Shown here: piece after piece, positions 14,966-22,644 of the stretch
Numbering within the stretch: the stretch's first letter is position 1
Layout of the letters: every line of letters begins with the position of its first letter
Notes under the pieces: model-generated
What the model was told of the DNA's origin: nothing
Databases searched by the model: none
The model's input: the letters and a program-made list of their open reading frames with translations, nothing else
Position numbers and translations under genes: made by a program
Assembly (NCBI GenBank): GCA_031290955.1
Contig: JAISLJ010000146.1
Coordinates: 1-33,471, forward strand
Direction: 5' to 3'
Length of the DNA stretch: 33,471 nt
Source: Zoogloeaceae bacterium
Lineage (GTDB): Bacteria > Pseudomonadota > Gammaproteobacteria > Burkholderiales > Rhodocyclaceae

Positions 14966-16132
14966 TCAGAAGGTTTGTTCTGGTTCGCTTTCCTCTTCCG
15001 TGATACCCAAGTGGCCGATGTGCGACATCAGGTCGTGGTTGGCGGTGTGGCGGCTCTTCAGTTTGATTTGCAGGCGCAGGTCGTTTACCGCGTCCGCGTT
15101 GCGCAGGGCGTCCTCGTAGGTGATGAGGTCCGCTTCGTAGAGGTCGAAAAGCGCCTGGTCGAAAGTCTGCATGCCCTGTTCGCGGGATTTCTTCATGATT
15201 TCCTTGATGAACGGCACATCGCCCTTGAAGATCAGGTCGGCGATCAAAGGAGAGTTGAGCATCACCTCCACCGCCGCCACCCGGCCCTTGCTGTTCTTCA
15301 TGGGAATCAGGCGCTGGGAGACGAAGGCGCGCAGATTGAGGGACAAATCCATCAGGAACTGCTGCCGACGCTCCGCCGGGAAGAAGTTCACGATCCGGTC
15401 AATCGCCTGGTTGGCGTTGTTGGCGTGCAGGGTCGCCATGCACAGGTGGCCGGTTTCCGAGAAGGCAATGGCGTATTCCATGGTTTCCCGGTCACGGATT
15501 TCCCCCATCAGCACCACGTCCGGCGCTTGCCGCAGGGTGTTCTTGAGCGCGGTATCCCAGTTCTCGGTATCCAGCCCGATTTCGCGCTGGGTGATGATGC
15601 AGTTCTTGTGCTCGTGCACATACTCGATCGGGTTTTCGATGGTGATGATGTGGCCGTTGCTGTTCTCGTTGCGGTAATTGATGAGCGCCGCCAAGGACGA
15701 GGTCTTGCCGCTGCTGGTGCCCCCCACGAGAACCACGAGGCCGCGCTTGATGAGCGAGACATCCTTCAGGATGGGCGGCAAGCCCAGTTCCTCAATGGTC
15801 GGGATATGCGCGTTGATGGTGCGCAACACCAAACCCACCCGTCCTTGCTGGATGAAGGCATTGGCCCGGAAGCGCCCGATGCCCGTTGGCGAAATGGCGA
15901 AGTTGCATTCCTTGGTGGCCTCGAATTCGGCCGCCTGGCGATCATTCATAACGGAATGCGCCAATTCCGTGGTGTGCTGCGGCGTCAGCGCCTGGTTGGA
16001 AATCGGCATGACCCGACCGTCGATCTTGATGGCAGGGGGATAGCCGACGGTAATGAAAAGATCGGATGCCTTCTTGCTGACCATGAGGCGCAGAAGGTCA
16101 TAGACGAAATTGAGTGCCTGATCGCGTTCCAT
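14966..16132 (-). CDS. pilU: PilU, type IV pilus retraction ATPase (PilT paralogue)
   Basis: PilU is a hexameric cytoplasmic ATPase that helps PilT retract type IV pili, in twitching, DNA uptake and phage entry. The 388-aa protein has the GspE/PilT fold: Walker A GGTSSGKT (137-144), the Asp-box region ITIENPIEYVHEH (164-174), Walker B GEIRDRET (210-217), and the His-box ETGHLCMATLHANNA. The C-terminus is longer than PilT, with the PilU-type acidic tail EEESEPEQTF. The P-loop reads GTSSGKT rather than the usual GTGSGKS but keeps the invariant GK[ST]. The start at 16132 has GGAGA about 8 nt upstream. It lies 37 bp after pilT in an operon ending at the terminator near 14887. Confidence 0.95.
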   Translation of the reverse strand: MERDQALNFVYDLLRLMVSKKASDLFITVGYPPAIKIDGRVMPISNQALTPQHTTELAHSVMNDRQAAEFEATKECNFAISPTGIGRFRANAFIQQGRVGLVLRTINAHIPTIEELGLPPILKDVSLIKRGLVVLVGGTSSGKTSSLAALINYRNENSNGHIITIENPIEYVHEHKNCIITQREIGLDTENWDTALKNTLRQAPDVVLMGEIRDRETMEYAIAFSETGHLCMATLHANNANQAIDRIVNFFPAERRQQFLMDLSLNLRAFVSQRLIPMKNSKGRVAAVEVMLNSPLIADLIFKGDVPFIKEIMKKSREQGMQTFDQALFDLYEADLITYEDALRNADAVNDLRLQIKLKSRHTANHDLMSHIGHLGITEEESEPEQTF

Positions 16133-16169
16133 GCTGATGTCTCCATGAATGAATGATTGGAAATGGCTG

Positions 16170-17216
16170 TCAGTCGCCCGCGAACGCTGACTTGTCCACC
16201 GCCCGGATGCGGGCTTCCGCCGCCGAAACGATATTGTTCTTCACGAGTTCCTTCAGGTTCTGGTCAAGCGTTTGCATGCCCAGGGATTGCCCGGTCTGGA
16301 TGGCGGAATACATCTGCGCCACCTTGTTTTCCCGGATAAGGTTGCGGATGGCGTGGGTGCCGATCATGATCTCGTAGGCCGCTACCCGACCGCTGCCGTC
16401 CTTCACTTTCAGGAGTGTCTGCGAGATGACCGCGCGCAATGATTCGGAAAGCATGGTGCGCAGCATATCCTTTTCTTCCGCCGGAAACACGTCGATGATC
16501 CGGTCTACCGTCTTGGCCGCCGAGGAGGTGTGCAGGGTGGCGAACACCAGGTGGCCCGTTTCCGCCGCCGTCATGGCGAGGCGGATGGTTTCCAGGTCGC
16601 GCATTTCGCCGACGAGGATCGTGTCCGGGTCTTCCCGCAGGGCGGAGCGCAGCGCGTTGGCGAATGACAGGGTGTGCGGCCCCACTTCCCGCTGGTTGAT
16701 CACGCATTTCCTTGGGACATGCACGAATTCGATCGGGTCTTCGATGGTGAGGACATGGTTGAATTCGTTGTCGTTGATGTAATCCACCATCGCCGCAAGC
16801 GTCGTGGATTTGCCGGAACCCGTCGCCCCGGTGACAAGCACGATCCCCCGTGGGGTGGAGGCAATGTCCCGGAAGATCTTCGGACAGTTGAGTTCATCGA
16901 ACGTGAGCACCTTGGAGGGAATGGTCCGGAAGACCGCCCCCGCACCACGATCCTGCACGAAGGCATTGACCCGGAAGCGGGCCAGGTTGGCGATGGCAAA
17001 GGAAAAGTCAATCTCCAGGTTTTCCTCGTATGCCTTGCGTTGCGAATCGCTCATGATCTCATAGATCATGTTGTGCACTTCCGTGTGCGTCATCACGGGC
17101 AGGTTGATCTTGCGGATGTCGCCATGCACGCGGATCATGGGAGGAAGGCCGGCGGAAAGGTGCAGGTCGGATGCCTGGTTCTTGACGCCGAATGCGAGAA
17201 GTTCAGTAATGTCCAT
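16170..17216 (-). CDS. pilT: PilT, type IV pilus retraction ATPase
   Basis: PilT is the main motor that depolymerises type IV pili at the inner-membrane base. The 348-aa length is standard. Motifs are MDITELLAFGVKNQASDLHLS at the start (typical PilT), Walker A GATGSGKST (130-138), the Asp-box TIEDPIEFVH (157-166), Walker B GEMRDLET (203-210), and ETGHLVFATLHT (219-230). The start at 17216 is chosen from the conserved N-terminus; the frame is open to 17420 but that part lies over the divergent gene yggS. pilU follows after 37 bp. Gene order pilU-pilT facing away from yggS-proC is common in betaproteobacteria. Confidence 0.96.
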   Translation of the reverse strand: MDITELLAFGVKNQASDLHLSAGLPPMIRVHGDIRKINLPVMTHTEVHNMIYEIMSDSQRKAYEENLEIDFSFAIANLARFRVNAFVQDRGAGAVFRTIPSKVLTFDELNCPKIFRDIASTPRGIVLVTGATGSGKSTTLAAMVDYINDNEFNHVLTIEDPIEFVHVPRKCVINQREVGPHTLSFANALRSALREDPDTILVGEMRDLETIRLAMTAAETGHLVFATLHTSSAAKTVDRIIDVFPAEEKDMLRTMLSESLRAVISQTLLKVKDGSGRVAAYEIMIGTHAIRNLIRENKVAQMYSAIQTGQSLGMQTLDQNLKELVKNNIVSAAEARIRAVDKSAFAGD

Positions 17217-17232
17217 AGTCGGGTTCCGGTAA

Positions 17233-17263
17233 TTGGCTTTGTTGAATCGCCACACAGTATACT
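17233..17263. promoter_or_regulatory. Shared divergent promoter region of pilT and yggS
   Basis: The palindrome CAGTATACTG (17255-17264) gives a TATACT -10 box on both strands: 17261-17256 for pilT and 17258-17263 for yggS. On the plus strand TTGGCT (17233-17238) is a -35 candidate at a long 19-bp spacing. No good -35 is seen for pilT. Confidence 0.35.
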
Positions 17264-17313
17264 GCACGAGATGCACGAGCTGCGCATGAAGCACAACATC
17301 ATTCCAAGCGATT

Positions 17314-18024
17314 ATGAACGAAATTACCAGGAATCTGCAAGCGGTTCGGGAGAAAATCTGGAAAACCGCGTGCAGTGTGGCAAGAAAACCGGAAGGAATC
17401 CGTCTGTTGGCGGTGAGCAAGACGCATCCGGTTGCCAGCCTGCTGGAGGCGATTGCGGCTGGGCAGCGGGATTTTGGCGAAAACTACGTCCAGGAAGGCG
17501 TCGGCAAAATCCACGTGCTCCGCGAACGCTTGCCGGAAGTGCCGCTGGTTTGGCATTTCATCGGCCCCCTGCAAGGCAACAAGACCCGGCTGGTCGCCGA
17601 GCATTTCGACTGGGTGCACACCATCGACCGCATCCGGATCGCCGAGCGCCTTGCCGCCCAGCGCCCGGCCTCCCTGCCGCCGCTCCAGGTTTGTGTGCAG
17701 GTAAACATTTCCGGGGAGGCGACGAAAAGCGGCGTCCCGCCGACAGAGGTTCCCGAACTGTGCCGCGCTGTGGCAGAATTGCCACGCCTTGCCCTGCGCG
17801 GACTGATGAGCATCCCCGCGCCGGAAACGGATTTCGAGCGCCAGCGCCCTGCCCTGCGCGCCCTGCGGCAAATCTTCCTCGCCCTCAGGGACGAGGGGAT
17901 GGCGCTGGATACCCTCTCGATGGGCATGACTCACGATCTGGAAGCCGCCATCTTGGAGGGAAGCACGCTGGTGCGCGTGGGCACAGCCATCTTTGGAACG
18001 AGAGAAACGAGAACATCCACATGA
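17314..18024 (+). CDS. yggS: PLP homeostasis protein YggS (PLPBP/PROSC family)
   Basis: YggS binds pyridoxal phosphate without catalysing a known reaction and keeps the free cofactor and amino/keto-acid pools balanced. The 236-aa protein is a single alanine-racemase-like TIM barrel: LLAVSKTHP (31-39) holds the PLP lysine, FGENYVQE follows, WHFIGPLQGNK is conserved, and LSMGMTHDLEAAI with GSTLVRVGTAIFG binds the phosphate. The usual motif is SMGMS-D; here it is SMGMTHD, a mild variation. It starts the yggS-proC-yggT-DUF167 operon, and its stop overlaps the proC ATG as ATGA. The association with proC and pilT is widespread in proteobacteria. Confidence 0.94.
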   Translation: MNEITRNLQAVREKIWKTACSVARKPEGIRLLAVSKTHPVASLLEAIAAGQRDFGENYVQEGVGKIHVLRERLPEVPLVWHFIGPLQGNKTRLVAEHFDWVHTIDRIRIAERLAAQRPASLPPLQVCVQVNISGEATKSGVPPTEVPELCRAVAELPRLALRGLMSIPAPETDFERQRPALRALRQIFLALRDEGMALDTLSMGMTHDLEAAILEGSTLVRVGTAIFGTRETRTST

Positions 18025-18845
18025 AGATTACCTTCATCGGCGGCGGCAACATGGCCTCCGCCCTGATTGGCGGCCTCCTCCGGCAGGCGGCGGCGCCTGC
18101 GGATATCCTGGTGGTGGAGCCGCAGGCGGCGCAGCGCGCCCGGCTCGCCGAAACCTTCGGCGTCACGCCCTTGGCCGCGCCCGAACCTGCGGCCCTCGCC
18201 TCCGAGGTGCTCGTCCTTGCCGTCAAGCCACAGCAAATGCGCGCGGCCATCGCCCCGCTCGCCGGGCAGTTGTGCCACCAGATCGTGGTGAGCATCGCTG
18301 CGGGCCTCACGCTCGGGACGCTCTCCGGCTGGCTGGAAGGCTACCGGCGCATCGTGCGGGTCATGCCCAACACGCCCGCCCTGATTGGCGCGGGCATGTC
18401 CGGCCTCTGCGCCCTGCCGGACGTTGCCCTGAGCGAGCGGCTGGTGGTCGAGCGCATTCTGGAGACTGCGGGCGCAATCCTGTGGGTTGAGGACGAAGCC
18501 CGGATGGATGCCATCACCGCCATTTCGGGGAGCGGCCCGGCCTATCTTTTCTTCTTCATCGAGGCGCTGGAAAAAGCCGCCGTCGAACTGGGCTTTCCGG
18601 CAGAGGCGGCGCGGCTCCTGGCAATCGAGACCACGCTGGGCGCGGCGCGGCTTGCCGCCGATTCCGGGGAAGCGCCCGCAATCCTGCGCGAGCGGGTTAC
18701 GTCCCCTAGCGGAACGACGGCGGCGGCGCTTGCCGTCCTGCGGGAGAACGGCGTTGCCGAAGGAATCATCGCGGGCGCGAAGGCCGCAGAAGCGCGGGGA
18801 CGGGAACTTTCCGCGCAACTGGCGGATCTGCGAGGGAATCCCTGA
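18021..18845 (+). CDS. proC: Pyrroline-5-carboxylate reductase
   Basis: ProC reduces 1-pyrroline-5-carboxylate to proline with NAD(P)H, the last step of proline synthesis. The 274-aa length is typical. The N-terminal Rossmann motif is FIGGGNMASALIGG (5-18), followed by VLAVKPQQM and the conserved RVMPNTPALIGAGMSGL. The C-terminal dimer domain has AISGSGPAYLFFFIEAL and VTSPSGTTAAAL. It overlaps yggS by 4 bp and yggT by 1 bp (TGATG), so translation of the three is coupled. The same frame is open far upstream (back to 16674), but that part only shadows pilT on the other strand. Confidence 0.96.
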   Translation: MKITFIGGGNMASALIGGLLRQAAAPADILVVEPQAAQRARLAETFGVTPLAAPEPAALASEVLVLAVKPQQMRAAIAPLAGQLCHQIVVSIAAGLTLGTLSGWLEGYRRIVRVMPNTPALIGAGMSGLCALPDVALSERLVVERILETAGAILWVEDEARMDAITAISGSGPAYLFFFIEALEKAAVELGFPAEAARLLAIETTLGAARLAADSGEAPAILRERVTSPSGTTAAALAVLRENGVAEGIIAGAKAAEARGRELSAQLADLRGNP

Positions 18846-19390
18846 TGGGCGCGCCCTCCTCGTTGATCCTCGCCTGTGAACTCGTCCTGGGCACGCTCAC
18901 CAACTTTTTTTCCGCCCTGTTCCTCCTGCGGTTTTTCATGCAATGGCGGCGCATTTCCTTCCGGAACCAGATCGGCGCTTTCGTCATGAAGCTCACCGAC
19001 TGGGCCGTAAAACCCTTGCGCCGCGTCATTCCCGGCTTCCGGGGGCTGGATTGGTCGTGTCTCCTTGCTGTGTTTTTCCTGCAACTTGTCGATACCGCCC
19101 TGTATCTCCTGCTGTTCCAGATTCGTCCGCCCGTGGAATTCATCGCCCTGGTGGCGCTCCTCAAGTTTTTGAGCGCCATTGTCTATCTCGCCATGGCGCT
19201 GATCCTGCTGGAGGTTGTTTTTTCCTGGATCAATCCCCAGCACCCGCTGGCCTGGACTGTGCGCGAACTGACCGCGCCCCTGCTGCGCCCAATCCGGCGC
19301 CTCCTGCCGCCCATCGCCGGTTTCGACCTCTCGCCGCTCGTGGCCCTGCTCGGGTTTCAGGTGTTGCTCCTCTTCCTGCAACGACCATGA
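18845..19390 (+). CDS. yggT: YggT family membrane protein
   Basis: This 181-aa integral membrane protein holds two copies of the YggT domain. Each has a long hydrophobic helix, a charged turn and a second helix: LILACELVLGTLTNFFSALF then NQIGAFVMKLTDWAVKPLRRVIP, and later FLSAIVYLAMALILLEVVF then NPQHPLAWTVRELTAPLLRPIRR. The conserved 'T-P-L-P-R' elements (DWAVKPLRRVIP, ELTAPLLRPIRRLLPP) are both present. Its molecular role is not settled in the literature; membrane-protein or stress functions have been suggested. It sits in the yggS-proC-yggT-DUF167 operon and its stop overlaps the next ATG by 4 bp. Confidence 0.92.
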   Translation: MGAPSSLILACELVLGTLTNFFSALFLLRFFMQWRRISFRNQIGAFVMKLTDWAVKPLRRVIPGFRGLDWSCLLAVFFLQLVDTALYLLLFQIRPPVEFIALVALLKFLSAIVYLAMALILLEVVFSWINPQHPLAWTVRELTAPLLRPIRRLLPPIAGFDLSPLVALLGFQVLLLFLQRP

Positions 19391-19758
19391 GCCGTCGCCG
19401 CGAGGAAGAAGACGCCAACGCACTCCTGCCGTGCCTCCAGCCGGAGGCGCGGCGCGAAAACCCTGCGGACTGGTGCCGCGAGGACGGGGAAGACGCCTGT
19501 GTGCTCCAGTTGCACATCCAGCCGGGCGCAAAGCGCAGCGAGATTGCCGGACGGCATGGCGAAGCCCTGAAGATTCGCCTGGCGGCCCCGCCCGTGGAAG
19601 GAAAAGCCAACGCCGCGCTCATCGCCTTCCTCGCCGACCGCCTGGGACTTCCCCGCGCTTCTATCCAACTGTGCGGCGGCGCAAGCTCCCGCCGCAAGAC
19701 CGTGCGGATCAAAGGCATCGACAAAACCCGCCTCCTCCTCCTCGCCCCCGCTCCCTGA
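19387..19758 (+). CDS. yggU: DUF167 (YggU) family protein
   Basis: A 123-aa protein. The DUF167 core covers about residues 38-120: LHIQPGAKRSEIAGRHGE, then LKIRLAAPPVEGKANAALI, then FLADRLGLPRASIQLCGGASSRRKTVRIKG. The PPVEGKAN and G-SR-K motifs are the family's conserved basic patch. The N-terminal 37 residues are extra and charged; a shorter form starting inside cannot be excluded, but ATG 19387 overlaps the yggT stop (ATGA), matching the other junctions of the operon. Function is unknown. The last gene of the operon. Confidence 0.9.
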   Translation: MSRRREEEDANALLPCLQPEARRENPADWCREDGEDACVLQLHIQPGAKRSEIAGRHGEALKIRLAAPPVEGKANAALIAFLADRLGLPRASIQLCGGASSRRKTVRIKGIDKTRLLLLAPAP

Positions 19759-19777
19759 CTGCCTGTGCCTCGATGCG

Positions 19778-19802
19778 GCAAGGCACGGGGGGATTGCCTT
19801 GC
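19778..19802 (+). terminator. Hairpin after the yggS-proC-yggT-DUF167 operon
   Basis: GCAAGGCA (19778-19785) and TGCCTTGC (19795-19802) form a perfect 8-bp stem with a 9-nt loop, 20 bp past the last stop. There is no T-tract, so it may protect the 3' end or help Rho-dependent ending rather than terminate by itself. Confidence 0.4.
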
Positions 19803-19875
19803 ATGGGCGACAATCGCGGCGGCGTTGTTATTTTGGGAAACCCTGAACAACAAACCCCTTGCATCCTCTGGCGTG

Positions 19876-19935
19876 AAGCGACGCGGCAATCCACTGGCGT
19901 TTGTTTGCGCGATGCCCCCACCGTCCGCGCCGCCG
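19876..19935 (+). repeat. Degenerate partial copy of the 192-bp element's right end
   Basis: AAGCGACGCGGCAATCCACTGG, GCGCGATGCCC and CCGTCCGCGCCGCC run parallel to the right end of the element at 20104-20163, with more differences. It is an older or partial copy just upstream of the full one. Confidence 0.5.
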
Positions 19936-19973
19936 TCTGCTTTCCCTTGGGCGTCCGTGTTGCGGAAAAGGTG

Positions 19974-20165
19974 TGTGGATTGCCACGGGCCTTCGGCCCT
20001 TGCAATGACGAGAGTTTGGAGGTTTGGAACATTTCTGTGGGTGCTGGTTCCGTCATGGCGCGAAAGGAAGCGCGAAACGTCCCAACTCTCGTCATTGCGA
20101 GCGAAGCGCGGCAATCCATCGGCCTTCACCTGCGCGATGTCCTTCCCGTCCGCGCCGCCGCTTGC
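19974..20165 (+). repeat. Dispersed 192-bp element, copy 1, with inverted-repeat ends
   Basis: This stretch and 30333-30524 have the same length and differ at only about eight positions by my reading. Inside it, GGATTGCC...GCAATGACGAGAGTTTGG (from 19977) is answered by CCAACTCTCGTCATTGCGAGC...GGCAATCC (to about 20118), an imperfect inverted repeat of some 35 bp around a 70-bp core. The core is also partly self-complementary (GGAACATTT...GAAACGTCC). Reading frames across it are not gene-like. The TCATTGCGAG / GGCAATCC ends resemble a repeat seen in many bacterial genomes. A non-autonomous (MITE-like) element or a structured RNA repeat are the two readings. Confidence 0.75.
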
Positions 20166-20234
20166 TTCGCTCTCAGTCACGCTATTGCCCTTGGATTCCG
20201 GCATTTTTGCCTCCAGTTGGTTAAAAAGGACGAC

Positions 20235-21213
20235 TCATCGGGAAAACGGGCCAGTATTACCCGTTTCTTCGGAAACTTCTTTGACCCTGAAACTCAGTAG
20301 CAGATCGCGCACGGAAGCTCGAATCTTCTGCCATTCCGGCAAAAGCGCACGCCGGAAAGACGCCTGGACAGAAATGTGCGCAACGGGTTCCAAGCTGAAA
20401 CTTAGGCCACATCTTGCAACTCCTCCCGGTACGCTGGGCCGGTTGCAGTCAATGTAGGCATCTACCTTACCCGCGGTGAATGTAAACATCAAGGGTATCC
20501 GTGCTCTCCCATCCAGGCTTCCCGGTACGTGGGTCCAAGTCTGCAACAACATAAACCTCCAAGCCATGAAAATCATCAGGCAGACGCTTATAATTATTCC
20601 ACCAGTATTCACCCGGTTTATAGATGTAGCTGGCCCGCCGATCCAGAAAGCCATCGCCAGCATAACTCTCGCCCGCCATAATTCCAACGGAAAGCCACAT
20701 ATTTTCATGAATAGATTGCTTCCGTTTTTCCGTTCTGATCTGGAAGTTTTCCAAACCTTTCATGTCGGGAAAGCGCACATCCATGCCGAAGCTGCGCAAG
20801 CGGGAATTGAAAGTACGTTCGGGTGTCGGCCCCTTGCGCTTCCCGCTGAACGCCGCTGGGTCTCCATCGTATTCAACATATTCAGCATAGTGCCGGGGAA
20901 TGACGACCTTCATGCCGCCCAAATCACCCACCACATCCTTCGGCGTGTACCTTGCCTGCGCCATTTCAAGGGGCTGGAAGCCCGTATACAGGACGAATCC
21001 CGTCCAGATCGTATAGATCATCGGGATCAACGCGCAGAGTATCAAGAGAAGCAGCCAGCGCAACCCAAACTTCTTCGGCTTCTGCGCCTTGCGTTTTCCT
21101 TCATCAAGCAGGTTTCCGTCCAATACCATGATTCTTCGCTCAAAACGACGCCAGTGACCACACCAGCGCAACAGTGGAAGAAAGCCGTGATTTTTCGCTG
21201 AAAGCTTGCCCAT
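20235..21213 (-). pseudogene. Membrane-anchored protein of unknown function, frameshifted near the 3' end
   Basis: The frame from 21213 gives 248 aa and stops at 20467 after DVYIHRG. Dropping one G from the GGG on the minus strand (CCC 20470-20472) lets it continue as RGKVDAYIDCNRP to a stop at 20235, for about 325 aa. The added part (RPSVPGGVARCGLSFSLEPVAH, then FRRALLPEWQKIRASVRDLLLSF) reads as real protein. One transmembrane helix (RWLLLLILCALIPMIYTIW, about residues 52-70) follows a basic stretch, so the bulk lies in the periplasm. The start could be 21213 or the ATG at 21129 (MVLDGNLLDEGKRK). It follows lplT by 30 bp on the same strand. A recent mutation, a sequencing error or a real shorter protein are all possible. 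Confidence 0.6.
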
Positions 21214-21243
21214 CGAATCGTTTCTTTTCAGCGTGACTGACTA

Positions 21244-22644
21244 CTAGTTCTCCCCGTCCTTCGTCTTCCCTTCCCCGTCCCTTGCTCCCCGCCAGCCGGA
21301 CCAGATCAGGGTGCGCAGGGGAAATTCCGGGATGATGGTGAAGATGTAGATCGCCACCAGGCCGTTGGTGACGGCGGCGAAGGCAAAGAGGGTGGGGATG
21401 CCGTAGCCGTGTTCGAGAAGGAGCGTGGCGGCGAGTGCGCCTGTGACCATGAAGAGCGCGTTCAGGATGTTGTTGGCGGCAATGATCCGGGCGCGGTGGG
21501 CATTTTCGCTGCGCGACTGGACGAGCGCATAGAGAGGCACACTGTAGAGGCCGCCGCTCATGCCCAGAAAAAGAAGATCGCCCAGAATGCGCCAGGCCGC
21601 CGGATCCCCCAGAAAAAGCGCAAGGTCGCGGACCTTCTCCGTGATGTCTCCACTCGCGATTTCCCCGACAGCGGGCGACGCCATGGCGAAATCCAGACCA
21701 AAGAGCGTCATGCCGACCGCACCCAGCGACACCAGGCCGGGTTCCACTGTCTTGCCGCTGCGCCGGGTCAGGCGCTCGCAGAAGAGCGATCCCGCGCCCA
21801 CCCCCACGGAAAAAACCACCAGAAGCAGCGTTACGAAGCGTTCATCACCATGCAGCACGGAACGCGCAAATTCCGGGAATTGCGTCAGAAACAGCGCGCC
21901 ATAGAGCCAGAACCAGGAAATGCCGAGAATGGAAAGAAAGACCGTCCGATCCTGCCGCGCAAAGCCGATGCAGCGCCAGGTTTCGCGCAGGATATTGGCA
22001 CGAATCTCCAGTTCAGGCGCAGAAGCGGGCGCGGCGGGAATGGCGCGGCTGGCAAGATAGCCCACGAGCGCCACGACAAAACAGACAGCGGTGATCCACG
22101 CGCCGCCATGCGCCATCCCGGCCAGCAGCGCCCCGGTCAGTGTGCCGATGAGGATGGAGACATAGGTGCCGCCCTCGACGAGGGCGTTGCCGCCAACGAG
22201 TTCCTGCGGCGCAAGATGCTGCGGCAGGATGGCGTACTTGACCGGACCGAAGAATGTGGATTGCAGGCCAAGGAGGAAAAGCGCACTCAGAAGCAGCGTG
22301 AGGCTCGTCAGCGCGAAACCCAGGCCGATGAAGAAGACGATGAGCATCTCCAGGATCTTCGTGGCGCGCGCCAGGCGGGCCTTGTCGAACTTGTCGGCCA
22401 GTTGCCCGGCGGTGGCGGAAAAAAGGAAGAAGGGGAGAATGAAAAGTCCCGCCGCCAGGTTGGCGAGTTCGCCCGGCGAGAGCGTTGTCCAGGCCGCAGC
22501 GTTGAAGGTGAGCAGTACCACGAGGGCGTTCTTGAACACGTTATCGTTGAACGCGCCCAGGAACTGCGTGACGAAGAGCGGCGCGAAACGGCGTTGGGCG
22601 AGCAACGCAAACTGGGAAGGGACGCGATTTTCGGGAAGATTCAT
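21244..22644 (-). CDS. lplT: LplT-like lysophospholipid transporter (MFS)
   Basis: The 466-aa product is a 12-helix major facilitator. The conserved N-terminus FAPLFVTQFLGAFNDNVFKNAL and the loop GQLADKFDKARLARATK (MFS motif A) are those of LplT, the flippase that brings lysophosphatidylethanolamine to the inner leaflet for reacylation. STFFGPVKYAILPQHL is another LplT hallmark. Length is somewhat above the classic ~400 aa, partly from a loop near residues 320-345 (ASGDITEKVRDLALFLGDPAAW). The start overlaps the preceding amidohydrolase stop (ATGA). With aas in the same operon, a lysophospholipid repair pathway is the natural reading; substrate specificity is inferred. Confidence 0.85.
   Translation of the reverse strand: MNLPENRVPSQFALLAQRRFAPLFVTQFLGAFNDNVFKNALVVLLTFNAAAWTTLSPGELANLAAGLFILPFFLFSATAGQLADKFDKARLARATKILEMLIVFFIGLGFALTSLTLLLSALFLLGLQSTFFGPVKYAILPQHLAPQELVGGNALVEGGTYVSILIGTLTGALLAGMAHGGAWITAVCFVVALVGYLASRAIPAAPASAPELEIRANILRETWRCIGFARQDRTVFLSILGISWFWLYGALFLTQFPEFARSVLHGDERFVTLLLVVFSVGVGAGSLFCERLTRRSGKTVEPGLVSLGAVGMTLFGLDFAMASPAVGEIASGDITEKVRDLALFLGDPAAWRILGDLLFLGMSGGLYSVPLYALVQSRSENAHRARIIAANNILNALFMVTGALAATLLLEHGYGIPTLFAFAAVTNGLVAIYIFTIIPEFPLRTLIWSGWRGARDGEGKTKDGEN

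Noticed and set aside
16674-18020. The long upstream extension of the proC frame.
   Set aside because: It overlaps pilT and yggS antisense or out of frame; proC starts at 18021 with the Rossmann motif.
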